Assembly (NCBI GenBank): GCA_022843125.1
Contig: JALHOG010000057.1
Coordinates: forward strand, 1-34,875
Source of the DNA: Ilumatobacteraceae bacterium
GTDB lineage: Bacteria > Actinomycetota > Acidimicrobiia > Acidimicrobiales > Ilumatobacteraceae
Direction of reading: 5' to 3'
DNA length: 34,875 nt
A program made the translations under genes and the position numbers. Positions 18,946-28,105 of this stretch are shown here, one piece after another. Every line of letters begins with the position of its first letter. Position 1 is the first letter of the stretch. The notes under the pieces were generated by a model that did not search any database, was not told where the DNA came from, and saw only the letters and a program-made list of their open reading frames with translations.

Positions 18946-19578
18946 ATGACCGATCCCACGTCCACCTTCGGTACCGAGGAGTTCGACCCCGACCTCGAGC
19001 GCGCCGACGAGGTCGAGGACTACACCGGCGAGATCCCGCGACCCGATCGCACCGCCGCCCCGGCCACCGGGCGCGGCGACGATGAGCCGTCAGGCTTCGG
19101 CGACGGCGATGTCGCCGACGTCGACGGAGCAGGCGACACCGACGGTGTCGATCTCCCGCAGGTCGACGTCGACGCATTGCTCGCCGAGCGCGATCAGCTC
19201 AAGGAACTCGCGGTCCGTCTCCAAGCCGACTTCGAGAACTTCCGCAAGCGCACCAACGCCCAGCACGACGCCGACATCGATCGGGCGACCGGCCGGCTCG
19301 CCGAGGCGCTGCTCCCCGTGCTCGACGCGGCCGAGGCCGCCTACCTCCGGCACCCCGACGAGATCGGTCCGCTGCTCAGCGTCATGCTCGGCGAGCTCCG
19401 CAAGCACGGGCTCGAGACACTCGACCTCGACGGCCAGCCCTTCGATCCCGAAGTGGCCGAGGCAGTCGCGCACGAGGCGGGCGACGGCGGCGCCGTCATC
19501 GTTGCCGACGTACTGCGCAGCGGCTACCGCTGGAAGGGCCGTACCCTGCGGCCTGCCATGGTGCGAACGAAAGACTGA
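18946..19578 (+). CDS. grpE: Nucleotide exchange factor GrpE
   Basis: Promotes ADP release from DnaK. The 210-residue protein has an unusually acidic, poorly conserved N-terminus (about residues 1-70, many Asp and Gly), then the long dimerising helix (ALLAERDQLKELAVRLQADFENFRKRTNAQ) and the C-terminal beta-wing that contacts DnaK (EAGDGGAVIVADVLRSGYRWKGRTLRPAMVRT). The ATG lies 5 nt after the dnaK stop, so the genes are co-translated. It is the partner of the adjacent dnaK and dnaJ. Confidence 0.95.
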   Translation: MTDPTSTFGTEEFDPDLERADEVEDYTGEIPRPDRTAAPATGRGDDEPSGFGDGDVADVDGAGDTDGVDLPQVDVDALLAERDQLKELAVRLQADFENFRKRTNAQHDADIDRATGRLAEALLPVLDAAEAAYLRHPDEIGPLLSVMLGELRKHGLETLDLDGQPFDPEVAEAVAHEAGDGGAVIVADVLRSGYRWKGRTLRPAMVRTKD

Positions 19579-19591
19579 GTGGTGTCTGGTG

Positions 19592-20725
19592 ATGGCATCG
19601 CAGCGAGAGTGGTTCGAGAAGGACTACTACCAGATGCTCGGCGTCGCAGCCGACGCCTCTCAGAAAGACATCACGAAGGCGTACCGCAAGCTCGCACGTG
19701 AGCTGCACCCCGACCGCAACCCCGGCAACGACGCCGCCGAGGAGCGGTTCAAGGGGGTGTCGGCCGCGTACGAGGTGCTCGGCGACGAGGCCAAGCGCAA
19801 GGAGTACGACGAGGTCCGTCGGCTGGGACCGATGGCGGGTGGCATCAACGGCGGCGGGCCTGGTGGGTTCTCCTTCAACGTCGGCGACATGCAGGGTGGC
19901 GGCGACATCGGCGACATGCTCGGCCAGATGTTCGGCCGGAGCGGTCGAACGGGCCGAGCCGGTGCCGGGGTCGGGCCGCAGCGTGGACCCGACGTCACCG
20001 CCCACCTCACCCTCGACTTCGAGGACGCTGTCCGTGGGATCGAGACGACGCTCCACCTCACGAGCGACGCCCAGTGCTCCACCTGTGCCGGCTCGGGTGC
20101 CCGCCCCGGCACCCAACCCCAGCGCTGCGGCGTGTGCGGTGGCCGCGGCGTGGTCGACGACAACCAGGGCTTGTTCTCGTTCTCGTCGCCGTGCCGCGCC
20201 TGCCAGGGCCGCGGCACCGTCATCCCCGATCCGTGCCAGACGTGTCGGGGGACCGGCGTCGAGCGTCGGGCCCGCGAGGTTCGGGCCCGCATCCCGGCCG
20301 GCGTGTCCGACGGCCAGACCATCCGGCTCAAGGGCCGCGGGGCGCCCGGCCGCAACGGCGGCCCACCGGGTGACCTCCGCGTCGAGGTGGCGGTCACACC
20401 GCATCTGCGGTTCAGCCGCTCGGGCGAGCACCTGACGGTGACCGTGCCCGTCACCTTCTCGGAGGCAGCGCTCGGCGGTGTCATCGACGTCCCGACGCTC
20501 GACGGCTCGACCGTGGGCCTCCGGATCCGGCCCGGCACCCAGAGCGGGTCGCGGCACCGGGTGCGCGGCAAGGGCATCGCGGTCCAGCATGGTCGCAACG
20601 GGGCCGAGGCGGGCGACCTGATCGTCACGGTCGAGGTACAGGTCCCCACCGCGCTGACCGATGAACAGCGGGCGGCCATCGAACAGCTGGCCGCAGCGAC
20701 TACCGTGAACCCTCGGGTACCGTGA
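19592..20725 (+). CDS. dnaJ: Chaperone protein DnaJ
   Basis: A 377-residue class I J-protein that delivers substrates to DnaK and stimulates its ATPase. The J domain (residues 7-75) starts KDYYQMLGVAADASQKDITKAYRKLA and holds the essential HPD in ELHPDRNPG. A Gly/Met/Phe region follows (about 80-130). The zinc-binding domain has all four CxxCxGxG motifs: CSTCAGSG, CGVCGGRG, CRACQGRG and CQTCRGTG. The C-terminal substrate-binding domains include LKGRGAPGRNGGPPGDL. The long upstream extension of this frame overlaps grpE and is not coding; ATG at 19592, 13 nt after the grpE stop, is the family start. A GTG one codon upstream is possible. Confidence 0.95.
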   Translation: MASQREWFEKDYYQMLGVAADASQKDITKAYRKLARELHPDRNPGNDAAEERFKGVSAAYEVLGDEAKRKEYDEVRRLGPMAGGINGGGPGGFSFNVGDMQGGGDIGDMLGQMFGRSGRTGRAGAGVGPQRGPDVTAHLTLDFEDAVRGIETTLHLTSDAQCSTCAGSGARPGTQPQRCGVCGGRGVVDDNQGLFSFSSPCRACQGRGTVIPDPCQTCRGTGVERRAREVRARIPAGVSDGQTIRLKGRGAPGRNGGPPGDLRVEVAVTPHLRFSRSGEHLTVTVPVTFSEAALGGVIDVPTLDGSTVGLRIRPGTQSGSRHRVRGKGIAVQHGRNGAEAGDLIVTVEVQVPTALTDEQRAAIEQLAAATTVNPRVP

Positions 20726-20747
20726 ACTCGACGGGCCGGAGCACACC

Positions 20748-21143
20748 ATGAACGCACGACACCGAACCCAAGCGGTTTACGTGATCTCGGTGGCAGCCGA
20801 GCTGGCCGGCATGCACCCGCAGACGTTGCGGATCTACGAACGTCGCGGCCTGGTCAACCCCGCTCGAACCCAGGGCGGCAACCGTCGCTACAGCGACGCC
20901 GACATCGAGACGCTGCAGCGGATCTCCGAGCTCGCCGAGCAGGGGATGAACCTCGAGGGCATCCGCCGCGTGATGGAGCTCGAGCGCGAGAACGCCCGGC
21001 TGCGCGACGAGCTCGCGAGGGCGCGTACGGCGGCCGAGCAGGCCCATGTCGACGCCGAGCGTCGGCACCGGCGCGATCTCGTCCCACTCCGACAAGCGGT
21101 CGCCGTGTTCGGTGAGCGCGCGCGCATCTTCGAGCAGGATTGA
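20748..21143 (+). CDS. hspR: MerR-family heat-shock repressor HspR
   Basis: A repressor of the dnaK operon in actinobacteria, 131 residues long. The MerR winged helix is at residues 8-75: YVISVAAELAGMHPQTLRIYERRGLVNPARTQGGNRRYSDADIETLQRI. Then comes the linker SELAEQGMNLEGIRRVMELE and a coiled coil rich in Glu and Arg (RENARLRDELARARTAAEQAHVDAERRHRRDL). There are no ligand cysteines. It sits 22 nt after dnaJ at the usual operon position, and its half-sites lie in front of dnaK, so the expected loop is DnaK-assisted HspR repression of its own operon. The gene is followed after 9 nt by a surface protein gene. Confidence 0.94.
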   Translation: MNARHRTQAVYVISVAAELAGMHPQTLRIYERRGLVNPARTQGGNRRYSDADIETLQRISELAEQGMNLEGIRRVMELERENARLRDELARARTAAEQAHVDAERRHRRDLVPLRQAVAVFGERARIFEQD

Positions 21144-21152
21144 CGTGTTGCG

Positions 21153-24100
21153 ATGACCGGGATCTCGTGGCGGCGTGCGCTCGTGATCCTCGTCTCCGTC
21201 GCGGTCGCCCTCGGAGGGACCATCGTCGCGCTCCGAGCCGATGGCTTCACGGCCACCGACGCCACGGTGCCGCGCGCGACGCGCTGGTTCGTCGACCAGG
21301 CGACCAACCGTGTGGTGCTCGCCGATGGGTTCTCCGGCAAGACCCTCGCGCGGCTCGACACCGAGGAAACCGGTCCGTTCCGGATGGTCCAGAGCGCCAG
21401 CGGCGTTGCGCTCATCAACCGCGAGAACGGGACCGTCCGCACCGTCGATGCCGCCGCGCTCCGGCTGGGTCCGGCTACCTCGGTCGGGCTCGTCGACAGC
21501 ACCGACGCCATCGTCGGCATCGGGCAGACCGGGCTGGTCGCCGTCGACCCGGGTAGCGATTTCGGCGTGCTCCTCCCACCCGACAGCGAGGCGATCACCT
21601 TCGACGTCGACGCGCTCGGCAGCGGATCCCAGAACACCCGCATCGCACCGGACGGCGCCGTCTGGACGCTCGCCGACGATCGCTTCCTCCGGTTCAACTC
21701 GACCGACGAGGAGACGCTCGCCACCGGGCTCACGAGCGCCCGCTTCACGCTGGTCGGCAACTCCGCGCTCCTGTTGGACGTCTCCGGCGCTCGCGTTCGA
21801 TTCGGCAGCGGTGCCTGGGTCGACCTGCCGGCCGGGTTCGCCCCGTCCGAGGTCGTGGTCCAGGAGCCTGGGCCCGCAGCCGACTGCGGCTGGATCGGCA
21901 GTGGTGACGCCCTGCTCTGCATCGGCGAGGACGGTGTCGTCGAACGGTCGGACATCGAGGGGCTCCGCCTCCGCTCGCTCGACCGATTGGCGATCGGCGG
22001 CGAAGCGGCGGTCATCGTTCGCTCGCAGACCTCTCGGCTCGTCCGTTTCGACTGGCGCGCGGGCGAGCTGCTCACCGGCGCCAACGCCGACGTCCCGCCG
22101 GCCGCACAGGTCTCGATCAGCGCGTCGGTCAACCTGATCTGGGTCGATCACATCGACGGCAACCGGGCATGGTCGGTACATCCGTGGGGCGTCGCCGTGG
22201 TCCGCAAGGACGACCTGACCGCGCCGCTGCTCGGCGAGTCCGGCGAGGTGATCGCCGGCGGCCGCGACGGGCCCTCCGACGAGGCCAACCCCGACCAGCC
22301 CGCCCCGGCTGGCCAGCGTCCGCCCGACAACAACGGGGTCGACGACCCACCGGAAGCGCTCGACGATTCGGTGAGCGCACGGTTCGGTGTCGGTGTCCCT
22401 GTTGTCGTGACCGCCAACGACTACGACCCGGAGGAAGGTCCGATCGCCGTGTGGGCCGTCGAGGACGGCCAGCACGGCTCGGTGTCGATCACCAACGCGT
22501 CGACCGTGCTCTACTCACCCGGCCCCGGCTTCGTCGGTCTCGACCAGTTCGAGTACACGATCACCGACGCCGGCGGCCAAACCGATACCGCGTTGGTCAC
22601 GGTGCGTCTGTTGCCGGCCGACGCCCCCAACCGGGCCCCGGTCGGCTTCCCCGACGAAGCCGTCACGCGCCCCGGTGTCCCCGTCGTGATCGACGTGCTC
22701 GCGAACGACGTCGATCCGGAGCGCGATGCACTCGCGGTCGGTTCGTTCACCGATCCGGGTTCGGGCGGTGAGCTGACGCAGACCGTGGGCCCGAACGACC
22801 TCCCAGCGCTCGCGTACACACCTCCCGCCGACGTCACCGGCTTCGCTCGCTTCACCTACCGGCCGATCGACTCGTTCGGAGCGCTCGGCGAACCCGTCGA
22901 GGTCGAGGTCGAGATCATCGAGGCCGATCGCCCCAACGAGCCGCCGATCGTGCTCCCCGATGCCGTCCGCCTCCGGCGCGGCGTGCTCGAGTCGGTCGCG
23001 GTGCTGCTCAACGATCGTGATCTCGACGACGACCCGCTGAGCCTCGAGCTGGGTTCGATCCCCGAGGGATTCGACGTCCAGCTCGCCGGTGATCGTCTGA
23101 ACGTGACCGCACTCGCTGGCGCTCCCGAGCGCGCGGTCATCGATTACCTCGTGTCGGATCAGCGCAACGAACCCGTTCCCGCCCAGCTCCTGGTGACCGT
23201 CGTCGCCGACGACCAGCCCAACCAGCCGCCGGTGGCGAGCGCCGACACCGCCACGGTGGTGGTCGGCGAGCCGACGGTCCTCGACGTGCTCAGCAACGAC
23301 ATCGATCCCGACGGCGATGCGATCTTCCTCGTGTCGGCCGAGCTGGCGGAGGGTTCTCCGGGCGTCGGCACGGTCGTGGTGCAGGGGCGGCAACTCGCGT
23401 ATCTCGCCACCCAGCTCGACACCGACGATGCGGTGTTCGAGCGATTGCGCTACACGATCTCGGACGGCGAGCTGGAGAGCATCGGCGAGGTGACGGTGCG
23501 TGTCCTGCCCGAGCGGGTCTTCGAGCCCCCGTTCGCCCGCGACGACTCGGTGACCACCGACATCGACGTCGCGGTGACGATCGACGTGCTGCGCAACGAC
23601 GGCGACCCCTCCGGCCAGAAGCTATCGGTCGTCGATGATCCGAGCTGTCCGGGTGGTGGGGTTGCGACCGTCACCGCATCGGGCCAGGTGCGCTACACGC
23701 CGCCGGCCGGGGTCGCCGACGTGTTCGTGTGCACCTACGAGGTCGTGAACAGCCAGCAGCTCTTCGCCAGCGCTCGCATCACGATCAGCGTGATCGCGCC
23801 ACCCAACCGCAACCGCCCGCCCGTCGTCGCACCGCAGTCGTTCTCGGTGGTGGTCGGGGAGACGCAGGTGGTCGACCTGCTCCAGACCGTCGACGACCCC
23901 GACGGAAACGACGCGCCGTTCGAGGTCGTCTCGTGGTCCAGGCCGGCCAGCGGCACCGCGATCGTCGCGAACCGCATGCTCACGTACACGGCGCCGGCGT
24001 CGGATGGGCCACCCGTCGTGTTCAGCTACCGCGTGAGCGATGGCGACGGGGGTGAGGCCACCGGTCTCGTGACCTTCTCGATCGTGCCGGTCACGCCCCA

Positions 24101-25814
24101 GCCCCCGAACGCGCGCGACGACTTCTTCTCCGTCACCGCCCCGACCCCCCCGACCGTGGTCGACGTCTTGACGAACGACATCGATCCCGGCGAGCTGCGG
24201 ATCACCCGTGCGGAACTCACCGAAGGTGGGAATCCCAGCTGGGTGACCCATGACGGCGCGTTCATCACCGTGACACCGCCGGCGACGTTCACCGGCGTTC
24301 TCCTCATCGTGTACGAGGCCACCAACTCCCGGCAGCTGAGCAGCACCGCGACGCTCGAGTTCACGGTGCTCGCGCCCCGCAACCGGCCGCCCGTCGCCGG
24401 TGACGACTCCGGATCGGTCGCCAACGGGAGCAGCGTCACGGTCCCGATCGCGAACAACGACTTCGACCTCGACGGTGACCCGCTCGTGTACTCGATCACC
24501 GAGCAGCTCAACTCGTCGCTCGGCCGCGCCGAGCTGGTCGGCAACAACCTCGTGTTCAACTCCACGCCTGGCGGCTCGGGCACCGCCGTCATCCGCTACA
24601 CCATCGACGACGGGACGAACACCGCCGTCGGGACCGTACGGATCACGGTCCTGCCGTGCACGGTCGCGTTGCCCGAGGCGCCCGACTTCGACACCACCAC
24701 CGGCTATCAGGAGCCGATCTTCATCGACCTCGCGCAGTTCGCCCGCAACGGCGAGATCGTCTCGGTCAGCGACCCACTCGGCGCGCCGAGCGGCACGTAC
24801 GTCCCGCCGCCCGGCTTCAACGACACGGTCGAGATCACGTACGTGGTCCGCAACTCGTGCGGCATCCGAGCCAACGGAGTCGTGCGCATCGACGTCAACC
24901 AGTCGCCGCTCGCCGGTGCGCCCTTCCTCCTGACGATGGGGCGCACCCAGACCCAGACGATCACGGTCTCCCAGCTCGCATCCGACCCCGACAATCAGCA
25001 GCTCACGATCGTCGAGTTGCAGTCGGCGCCGCCCTGGGTGACGATCGCGCCCGGCGGTGGGTCGATCCTCGTGGCCCCGAACCTGGCGACCGGCTCGGTC
25101 GACGCCCGCGCCGTCATCGCCGACCCCGGCGGACTCACCACCACCGCAACGATCCGGATCGAGCTCACCAACCAGTCGCCGACCGCGGTTCCCGACTCGA
25201 TCCGAGCCGACGATGGTCCGATCGTCTTCTCACCGCTCGACAACGACACCGACCCCGAGAACGACGCGCTGAGCCTGCAGGTCGTGCCGCAGATCGCCAC
25301 CTTCAGCAACGGCGTCACGGTCGCGATCCAGCAGCTCGACACTCGTGAGCTCCGCATCGACCCGGGTGCCGGCGCCGGCGTGGCGACCTTCAGCTACACG
25401 GCGCGCGACGCGTTCGGTCGCGAGTCGGCCCCGGCCACCGTCACCATCACGGTCAACACGCCGCCGGTGGCACCCAATGTCGACGTCGTGCTCCCAGCCG
25501 ACAGCAGCATCACCATCCAGGTGCCGGCGACCGACATCGACGGCGACCCGCTGGTCCTGACGCTGCTCGACGATCCGTCGCCGCTCGTGATCACCATCAA
25601 CGGGCTGTCGCTGACCATCACCGCTCCGGCCGAGCCGGTGCGGGTGAGCTACGCGGTCCGGTACCGCGTCACCGACCCGCGCGGCGCCCGCGACACCGGG
25701 GTGCTCAACATCTTCGTCGGTGACGCGGTGACGACCACGACGACGACCACCACGACGACCACCACGACGACGACCACCACCACCACGACGGTGCTGCCGG
25801 AGCAGCCCACCTGA
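21153..25814 (+). CDS. Giant cell-surface protein with about 12 tandem Ig-like domains
   Basis: A 1553-residue protein. Residues 8-27 form a single hydrophobic segment (signal anchor, ALVILVSVAVALGGTIVAL). Residues about 35-380 are beta-rich with short repeated blades (TGPFRMVQSASGVALINRENGTVRTVDA), suggesting a propeller. A Pro/Gly/Asn linker follows (380-400). From about 400 to 1525 there are about 12 units of 90-100 residues, most opening with a variant of 'NxPPVAxxDxxxVxxGxxVxIDVLxNDxDPDGDxL', the pattern of cadherin-like/Ig-like bacterial adhesin domains with Ca-binding DxDxDG loops. Residues 1527-1546 are 20 consecutive Thr, then VLPEQPT. No sortase motif, C-terminal membrane anchor or enzyme domain is seen. 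It begins 9 nt after hspR and may be read from the heat-shock operon. Likely role: adhesion or a structural envelope protein. Confidence 0.85.
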   Translation: MTGISWRRALVILVSVAVALGGTIVALRADGFTATDATVPRATRWFVDQATNRVVLADGFSGKTLARLDTEETGPFRMVQSASGVALINRENGTVRTVDAAALRLGPATSVGLVDSTDAIVGIGQTGLVAVDPGSDFGVLLPPDSEAITFDVDALGSGSQNTRIAPDGAVWTLADDRFLRFNSTDEETLATGLTSARFTLVGNSALLLDVSGARVRFGSGAWVDLPAGFAPSEVVVQEPGPAADCGWIGSGDALLCIGEDGVVERSDIEGLRLRSLDRLAIGGEAAVIVRSQTSRLVRFDWRAGELLTGANADVPPAAQVSISASVNLIWVDHIDGNRAWSVHPWGVAVVRKDDLTAPLLGESGEVIAGGRDGPSDEANPDQPAPAGQRPPDNNGVDDPPEALDDSVSARFGVGVPVVVTANDYDPEEGPIAVWAVEDGQHGSVSITNASTVLYSPGPGFVGLDQFEYTITDAGGQTDTALVTVRLLPADAPNRAPVGFPDEAVTRPGVPVVIDVLANDVDPERDALAVGSFTDPGSGGELTQTVGPNDLPALAYTPPADVTGFARFTYRPIDSFGALGEPVEVEVEIIEADRPNEPPIVLPDAVRLRRGVLESVAVLLNDRDLDDDPLSLELGSIPEGFDVQLAGDRLNVTALAGAPERAVIDYLVSDQRNEPVPAQLLVTVVADDQPNQPPVASADTATVVVGEPTVLDVLSNDIDPDGDAIFLVSAELAEGSPGVGTVVVQGRQLAYLATQLDTDDAVFERLRYTISDGELESIGEVTVRVLPERVFEPPFARDDSVTTDIDVAVTIDVLRNDGDPSGQKLSVVDDPSCPGGGVATVTASGQVRYTPPAGVADVFVCTYEVVNSQQLFASARITISVIAPPNRNRPPVVAPQSFSVVVGETQVVDLLQTVDDPDGNDAPFEVVSWSRPASGTAIVANRMLTYTAPASDGPPVVFSYRVSDGDGGEATGLVTFSIVPVTPQPPNARDDFFSVTAPTPPTVVDVLTNDIDPGELRITRAELTEGGNPSWVTHDGAFITVTPPATFTGVLLIVYEATNSRQLSSTATLEFTVLAPRNRPPVAGDDSGSVANGSSVTVPIANNDFDLDGDPLVYSITEQLNSSLGRAELVGNNLVFNSTPGGSGTAVIRYTIDDGTNTAVGTVRITVLPCTVALPEAPDFDTTTGYQEPIFIDLAQFARNGEIVSVSDPLGAPSGTYVPPPGFNDTVEITYVVRNSCGIRANGVVRIDVNQSPLAGAPFLLTMGRTQTQTITVSQLASDPDNQQLTIVELQSAPPWVTIAPGGGSILVAPNLATGSVDARAVIADPGGLTTTATIRIELTNQSPTAVPDSIRADDGPIVFSPLDNDTDPENDALSLQVVPQIATFSNGVTVAIQQLDTRELRIDPGAGAGVATFSYTARDAFGRESAPATVTITVNTPPVAPNVDVVLPADSSITIQVPATDIDGDPLVLTLLDDPSPLVITINGLSLTITAPAEPVRVSYAVRYRVTDPRGARDTGVLNIFVGDAVTTTTTTTTTTTTTTTTTTTTVLPEQPT
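25731..25790 (+). repeat. ACC/ACG trinucleotide array coding for 20 threonines
   Basis: Twenty uninterrupted Thr codons, all ACC or ACG, at the 3' end of the Ig-like surface protein gene. The array is a possible slippage tract and a possible O-glycosylated stalk. Confidence 0.9.
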
Positions 25815-25823
25815 ACGGGTTCG

Positions 25824-27389
25824 TCAGGCGTCGACGCGCCGCGAGATGCGCAGGTGGTGATCCGCCGCCGTGCGGCACCGGCCGGTCTCGCAGTCGAAGC
25901 GCCACCCGTGCAAGGTGCACACGAGTTCGTCGCCGTGCTCGCCGGTTTCGATCTCGCCGAACACGGTGAGATCGGCGTTGCGGTGCGGGCAACGACGCTG
26001 CACGACGTAGGCGCCGAGCTCGATGTCGGGCTCGGTCTCGGTGGGCGGCGCGAGCTTGCGCACTGCCTCGGCCTCTGTGCGTCGCATTCGCTCGACCGAC
26101 AGCGACTTCAGGAAGTTGTAGAGGTACTCGTTGAAGTCGCCCTCCCGCCAGGCTGTGAAGCGGCACGACAGCAGGAGCGAGTTCGACCAGTCGACGGCGC
26201 GCGCCGCGACGACCGTCTCGACCAACTCGCGAGCGATGTCGAAGCGGAAGGCGTACGGCTCGCCTGCGTGGGCGCGCACCTCGCCGTTCGGGAAGTCGAT
26301 CAGGATGTCGAGGTCGCCGGCGCGCAGCAGGCAGCTGGCACCCACGGCAGCCCGCAAGGTCGGTGCCATCTGCAGCAGCGGCTCCCACCACGCCTGGAGC
26401 GTTGCGAGTAGGTCGGTGGTGGGCGGCTGCCACGCCGCTTTCTGGGCATCGAGCCACGGCAGCCAATCGGCCTGGTACCGCTCGAGGTACGACCGCTTGT
26501 GGTCGAAGATCGCCTCGACCTCGGCATCGGGCATCGGGTGGCGCGCGACGATCTCGTCGGGGGTGATCTCGATCTCGGTGCCGGGGATGGCGAGGATCCC
26601 GCGGTGTCCGGCCGAGTCGAGCCGCGCCATGAACGCTCGCTGGTCGGGGAAGATCGACGGCTCGTCGCCGTCGATCACGTTGAGCCCGAACATGCCGGGG
26701 TCGAGGAACGCCGGCGGGCCGGCGCTCGGCACGACGGCGCGGGCGTCGATCGTCTCGACGTAGCGCATCGCCCTGGCGAACTGGCTGTCGACCTTGGCGT
26801 GGCACAGGCGGGCCTTCTCGTCGGCAGGCAACTCGTACACCATCGGGTACCAGATCGCCCCCGAGAACTGGAGCCAGTGGAGGTCGACCGGGCCGTGGGC
26901 GCTGAGCGCGTGCAGATCGGTGGTCCGGCAGTCGTTCTGGTTGACGAGGCGGGTCGTCCCGTCGGACACCACCATCGCCGAGTCGCCACCGGGGCCGTCG
27001 GTGATCGACGTCTCGACGTGGATCGCCACCGTGAGCCCGGGCGCGATCTCGATCTCCTCACGATCGGTGGTGCGGATGAACTCGGTGAAGCCGAGCGCGG
27101 CGAGCGTGCGCTGCTGCTCGCGGGTGGGGTATCCCGGCAGCAGGATCGGGATGTCGCGACGCAGATGCTGACGCAGCCACGACTCGTCGTGATGGTCGCC
27201 GTGGAGATGGGTGATGTAGAGGAAGTCGGCCTGCTCGATGCGTTCGAGCAGATCGTCCCCGAGCTGGTCGTTGCGAGGGAACACGAACCACGACCCGAAG
27301 AACGCCGGGACGAACCACGGGTCGCACAGGATCGACCCCCCGGCGGTCTCGATGAGCATCCCGGCATGACCGATCGACGTGGCGCGCAC
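25824..27389 (-). CDS. Metallo-beta-lactamase fold / Rieske [2Fe-2S] fusion protein
   Basis: A 521-residue cytoplasmic protein joining two redox/metal domains. The N-terminal metallo-beta-lactamase domain begins VRATSIGHAGMLIET, has the metal motif ITHLHGDHHDESW (about 58-64) and later VNQNDCRT and QFSGAIWYPMVYELP, wording reminiscent of CMP-N-acetylneuraminate hydroxylase. Near the C-terminus (about 466-505) is a Rieske domain with complete ligands: RRCPHRNAD and VCTLHGWRFDC. The order (MBL first, Rieske last) is opposite to that hydroxylase. A mycobacterial protein of similar make-up (Rv3818, from memory) has no known reaction. The GTG at 27389 is chosen because the conserved fold begins there, TAGCCT lies 7 nt upstream, and the longer frame would overlap the divergent orn gene. 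Confidence 0.85.
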   Translation of the reverse strand: MRATSIGHAGMLIETAGGSILCDPWFVPAFFGSWFVFPRNDQLGDDLLERIEQADFLYITHLHGDHHDESWLRQHLRRDIPILLPGYPTREQQRTLAALGFTEFIRTTDREEIEIAPGLTVAIHVETSITDGPGGDSAMVVSDGTTRLVNQNDCRTTDLHALSAHGPVDLHWLQFSGAIWYPMVYELPADEKARLCHAKVDSQFARAMRYVETIDARAVVPSAGPPAFLDPGMFGLNVIDGDEPSIFPDQRAFMARLDSAGHRGILAIPGTEIEITPDEIVARHPMPDAEVEAIFDHKRSYLERYQADWLPWLDAQKAAWQPPTTDLLATLQAWWEPLLQMAPTLRAAVGASCLLRAGDLDILIDFPNGEVRAHAGEPYAFRFDIARELVETVVAARAVDWSNSLLLSCRFTAWREGDFNEYLYNFLKSLSVERMRRTEAEAVRKLAPPTETEPDIELGAYVVQRRCPHRNADLTVFGEIETGEHGDELVCTLHGWRFDCETGRCRTAADHHLRISRRVDA

Positions 27390-27396
27390 GGACTGG

Positions 27397-27402
27397 AGGC
27401 TA
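27397..27402 (-). promoter_or_regulatory. -10 element, leaderless type, for the MBL-Rieske gene
   Basis: TAGCCT on the minus strand, 7 nt before the GTG start at 27389. Confidence 0.5.
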
Positions 27403-27458
27403 GGGGCGTGGCCGCGACCCGGAGAGGGACCGTCGTCACACTGACTCCGTGACGGACG

Positions 27459-27464
27459 TAGCAT
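27459..27464 (+). promoter_or_regulatory. orn: -10 element, leaderless type, for orn
   Basis: TAGCAT followed by 8 nt and the ATG at 27473; supports that ATG rather than the GTG at 27449, which would lie upstream of the promoter. Confidence 0.5.
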
Positions 27465-27472
27465 CGGCCGTG

Positions 27473-28105
27473 ATGTTGGTGTGGATGGATCTCGAGATGA
27501 CTGGCCTCGATCACACGGCGGACGTGATCGTCGAGATCGCGACCCTGGTGACCGACGACGAGCTGAACATCGTGGCAGAGGGTCCGGACATCGTCGTGCA
27601 CCAGCCCGACGACGTGCTCCAGCGCATGGATCCGTTCGTCGTCGACATGCACACGCGCTCGGGCTTGCTCGAGTTGATCCGGGCGTCCACCGTCAGCCTC
27701 GACGAGGCCGGACGGGCGACGCTCGAGTTCATCCGCGAGCACATCCCCGAGTCGCGCACGGTGCCGCTGTGCGGCAACTCGATCGGCACCGATCGTCGCT
27801 TCCTCGCCGCGTACCTGCCCGAGATCGAGGAGTACCTCCACTACCGCTCGGTCGACGTGTCGTCGGTCAAGGAGTTGGTCCGCCGCTGGTACCCCGATGT
27901 GCTCACGCAGCGCGGGTGGAAGGCCGGCACCCACCGGGCGCTCGACGACATCCGCGAGAGCGTCTCAGAGATGAAGCTCTATCGGGAATTGGTGTTCTGC
28001 TCGACCGACATGGTGGCCGAGCGCCTGACCGCGCGGCGTGCCGACGAGGCTGCGATCGCCGCCAGCGAGCCAGCGCCGACCGACGCCCCGGTCACGGAAC
28101 CGTGA
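27473..28105 (+). CDS. orn: Oligoribonuclease
   Basis: A 3'-5' exonuclease that degrades 2-5 nt RNA (and pGpG) to mononucleotides, completing mRNA decay. It has a DEDDh fold: Asp and Glu in [13 protein letters not shown], Asp in [16 protein letters not shown], and the final His/Asp in [12 protein letters not shown]. Conserved substrate motifs [21 protein letters not shown] are present. The 210-residue length slightly exceeds the usual ~180-200 because of a C-terminal Ala/Pro/Glu tail ([18 protein letters not shown]). The stop overlaps the GTG of a small lipoprotein gene (GTGA), so the two are translationally coupled. It is divergent from the MBL-Rieske gene. Confidence 0.94.
   Translation: MLVWMDLEMTGLDHTADVIVEIATLVTDDELNIVAEGPDIVVHQPDDVLQRMDPFVVDMHTRSGLLELIRASTVSLDEAGRATLEFIREHIPESRTVPLCGNSIGTDRRFLAAYLPEIEEYLHYRSVDVSSVKELVRRWYPDVLTQRGWKAGTHRALDDIRESVSEMKLYRELVFCSTDMVAERLTARRADEAAIAASEPAPTDAPVTEP

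Noticed and set aside
20700..22475. 591-codon frame antisense to hspR and the start of the surface protein gene
   Set aside because: Antisense to a clear HspR and to the continuous frame of the Ig-like protein; composition is typical of a GC-driven shadow.
25791..25811. LPEQPT at the C-terminus as a sortase signal
   Set aside because: It resembles LPxTG, but the Thr-Gly pair, hydrophobic segment and basic tail are all missing.
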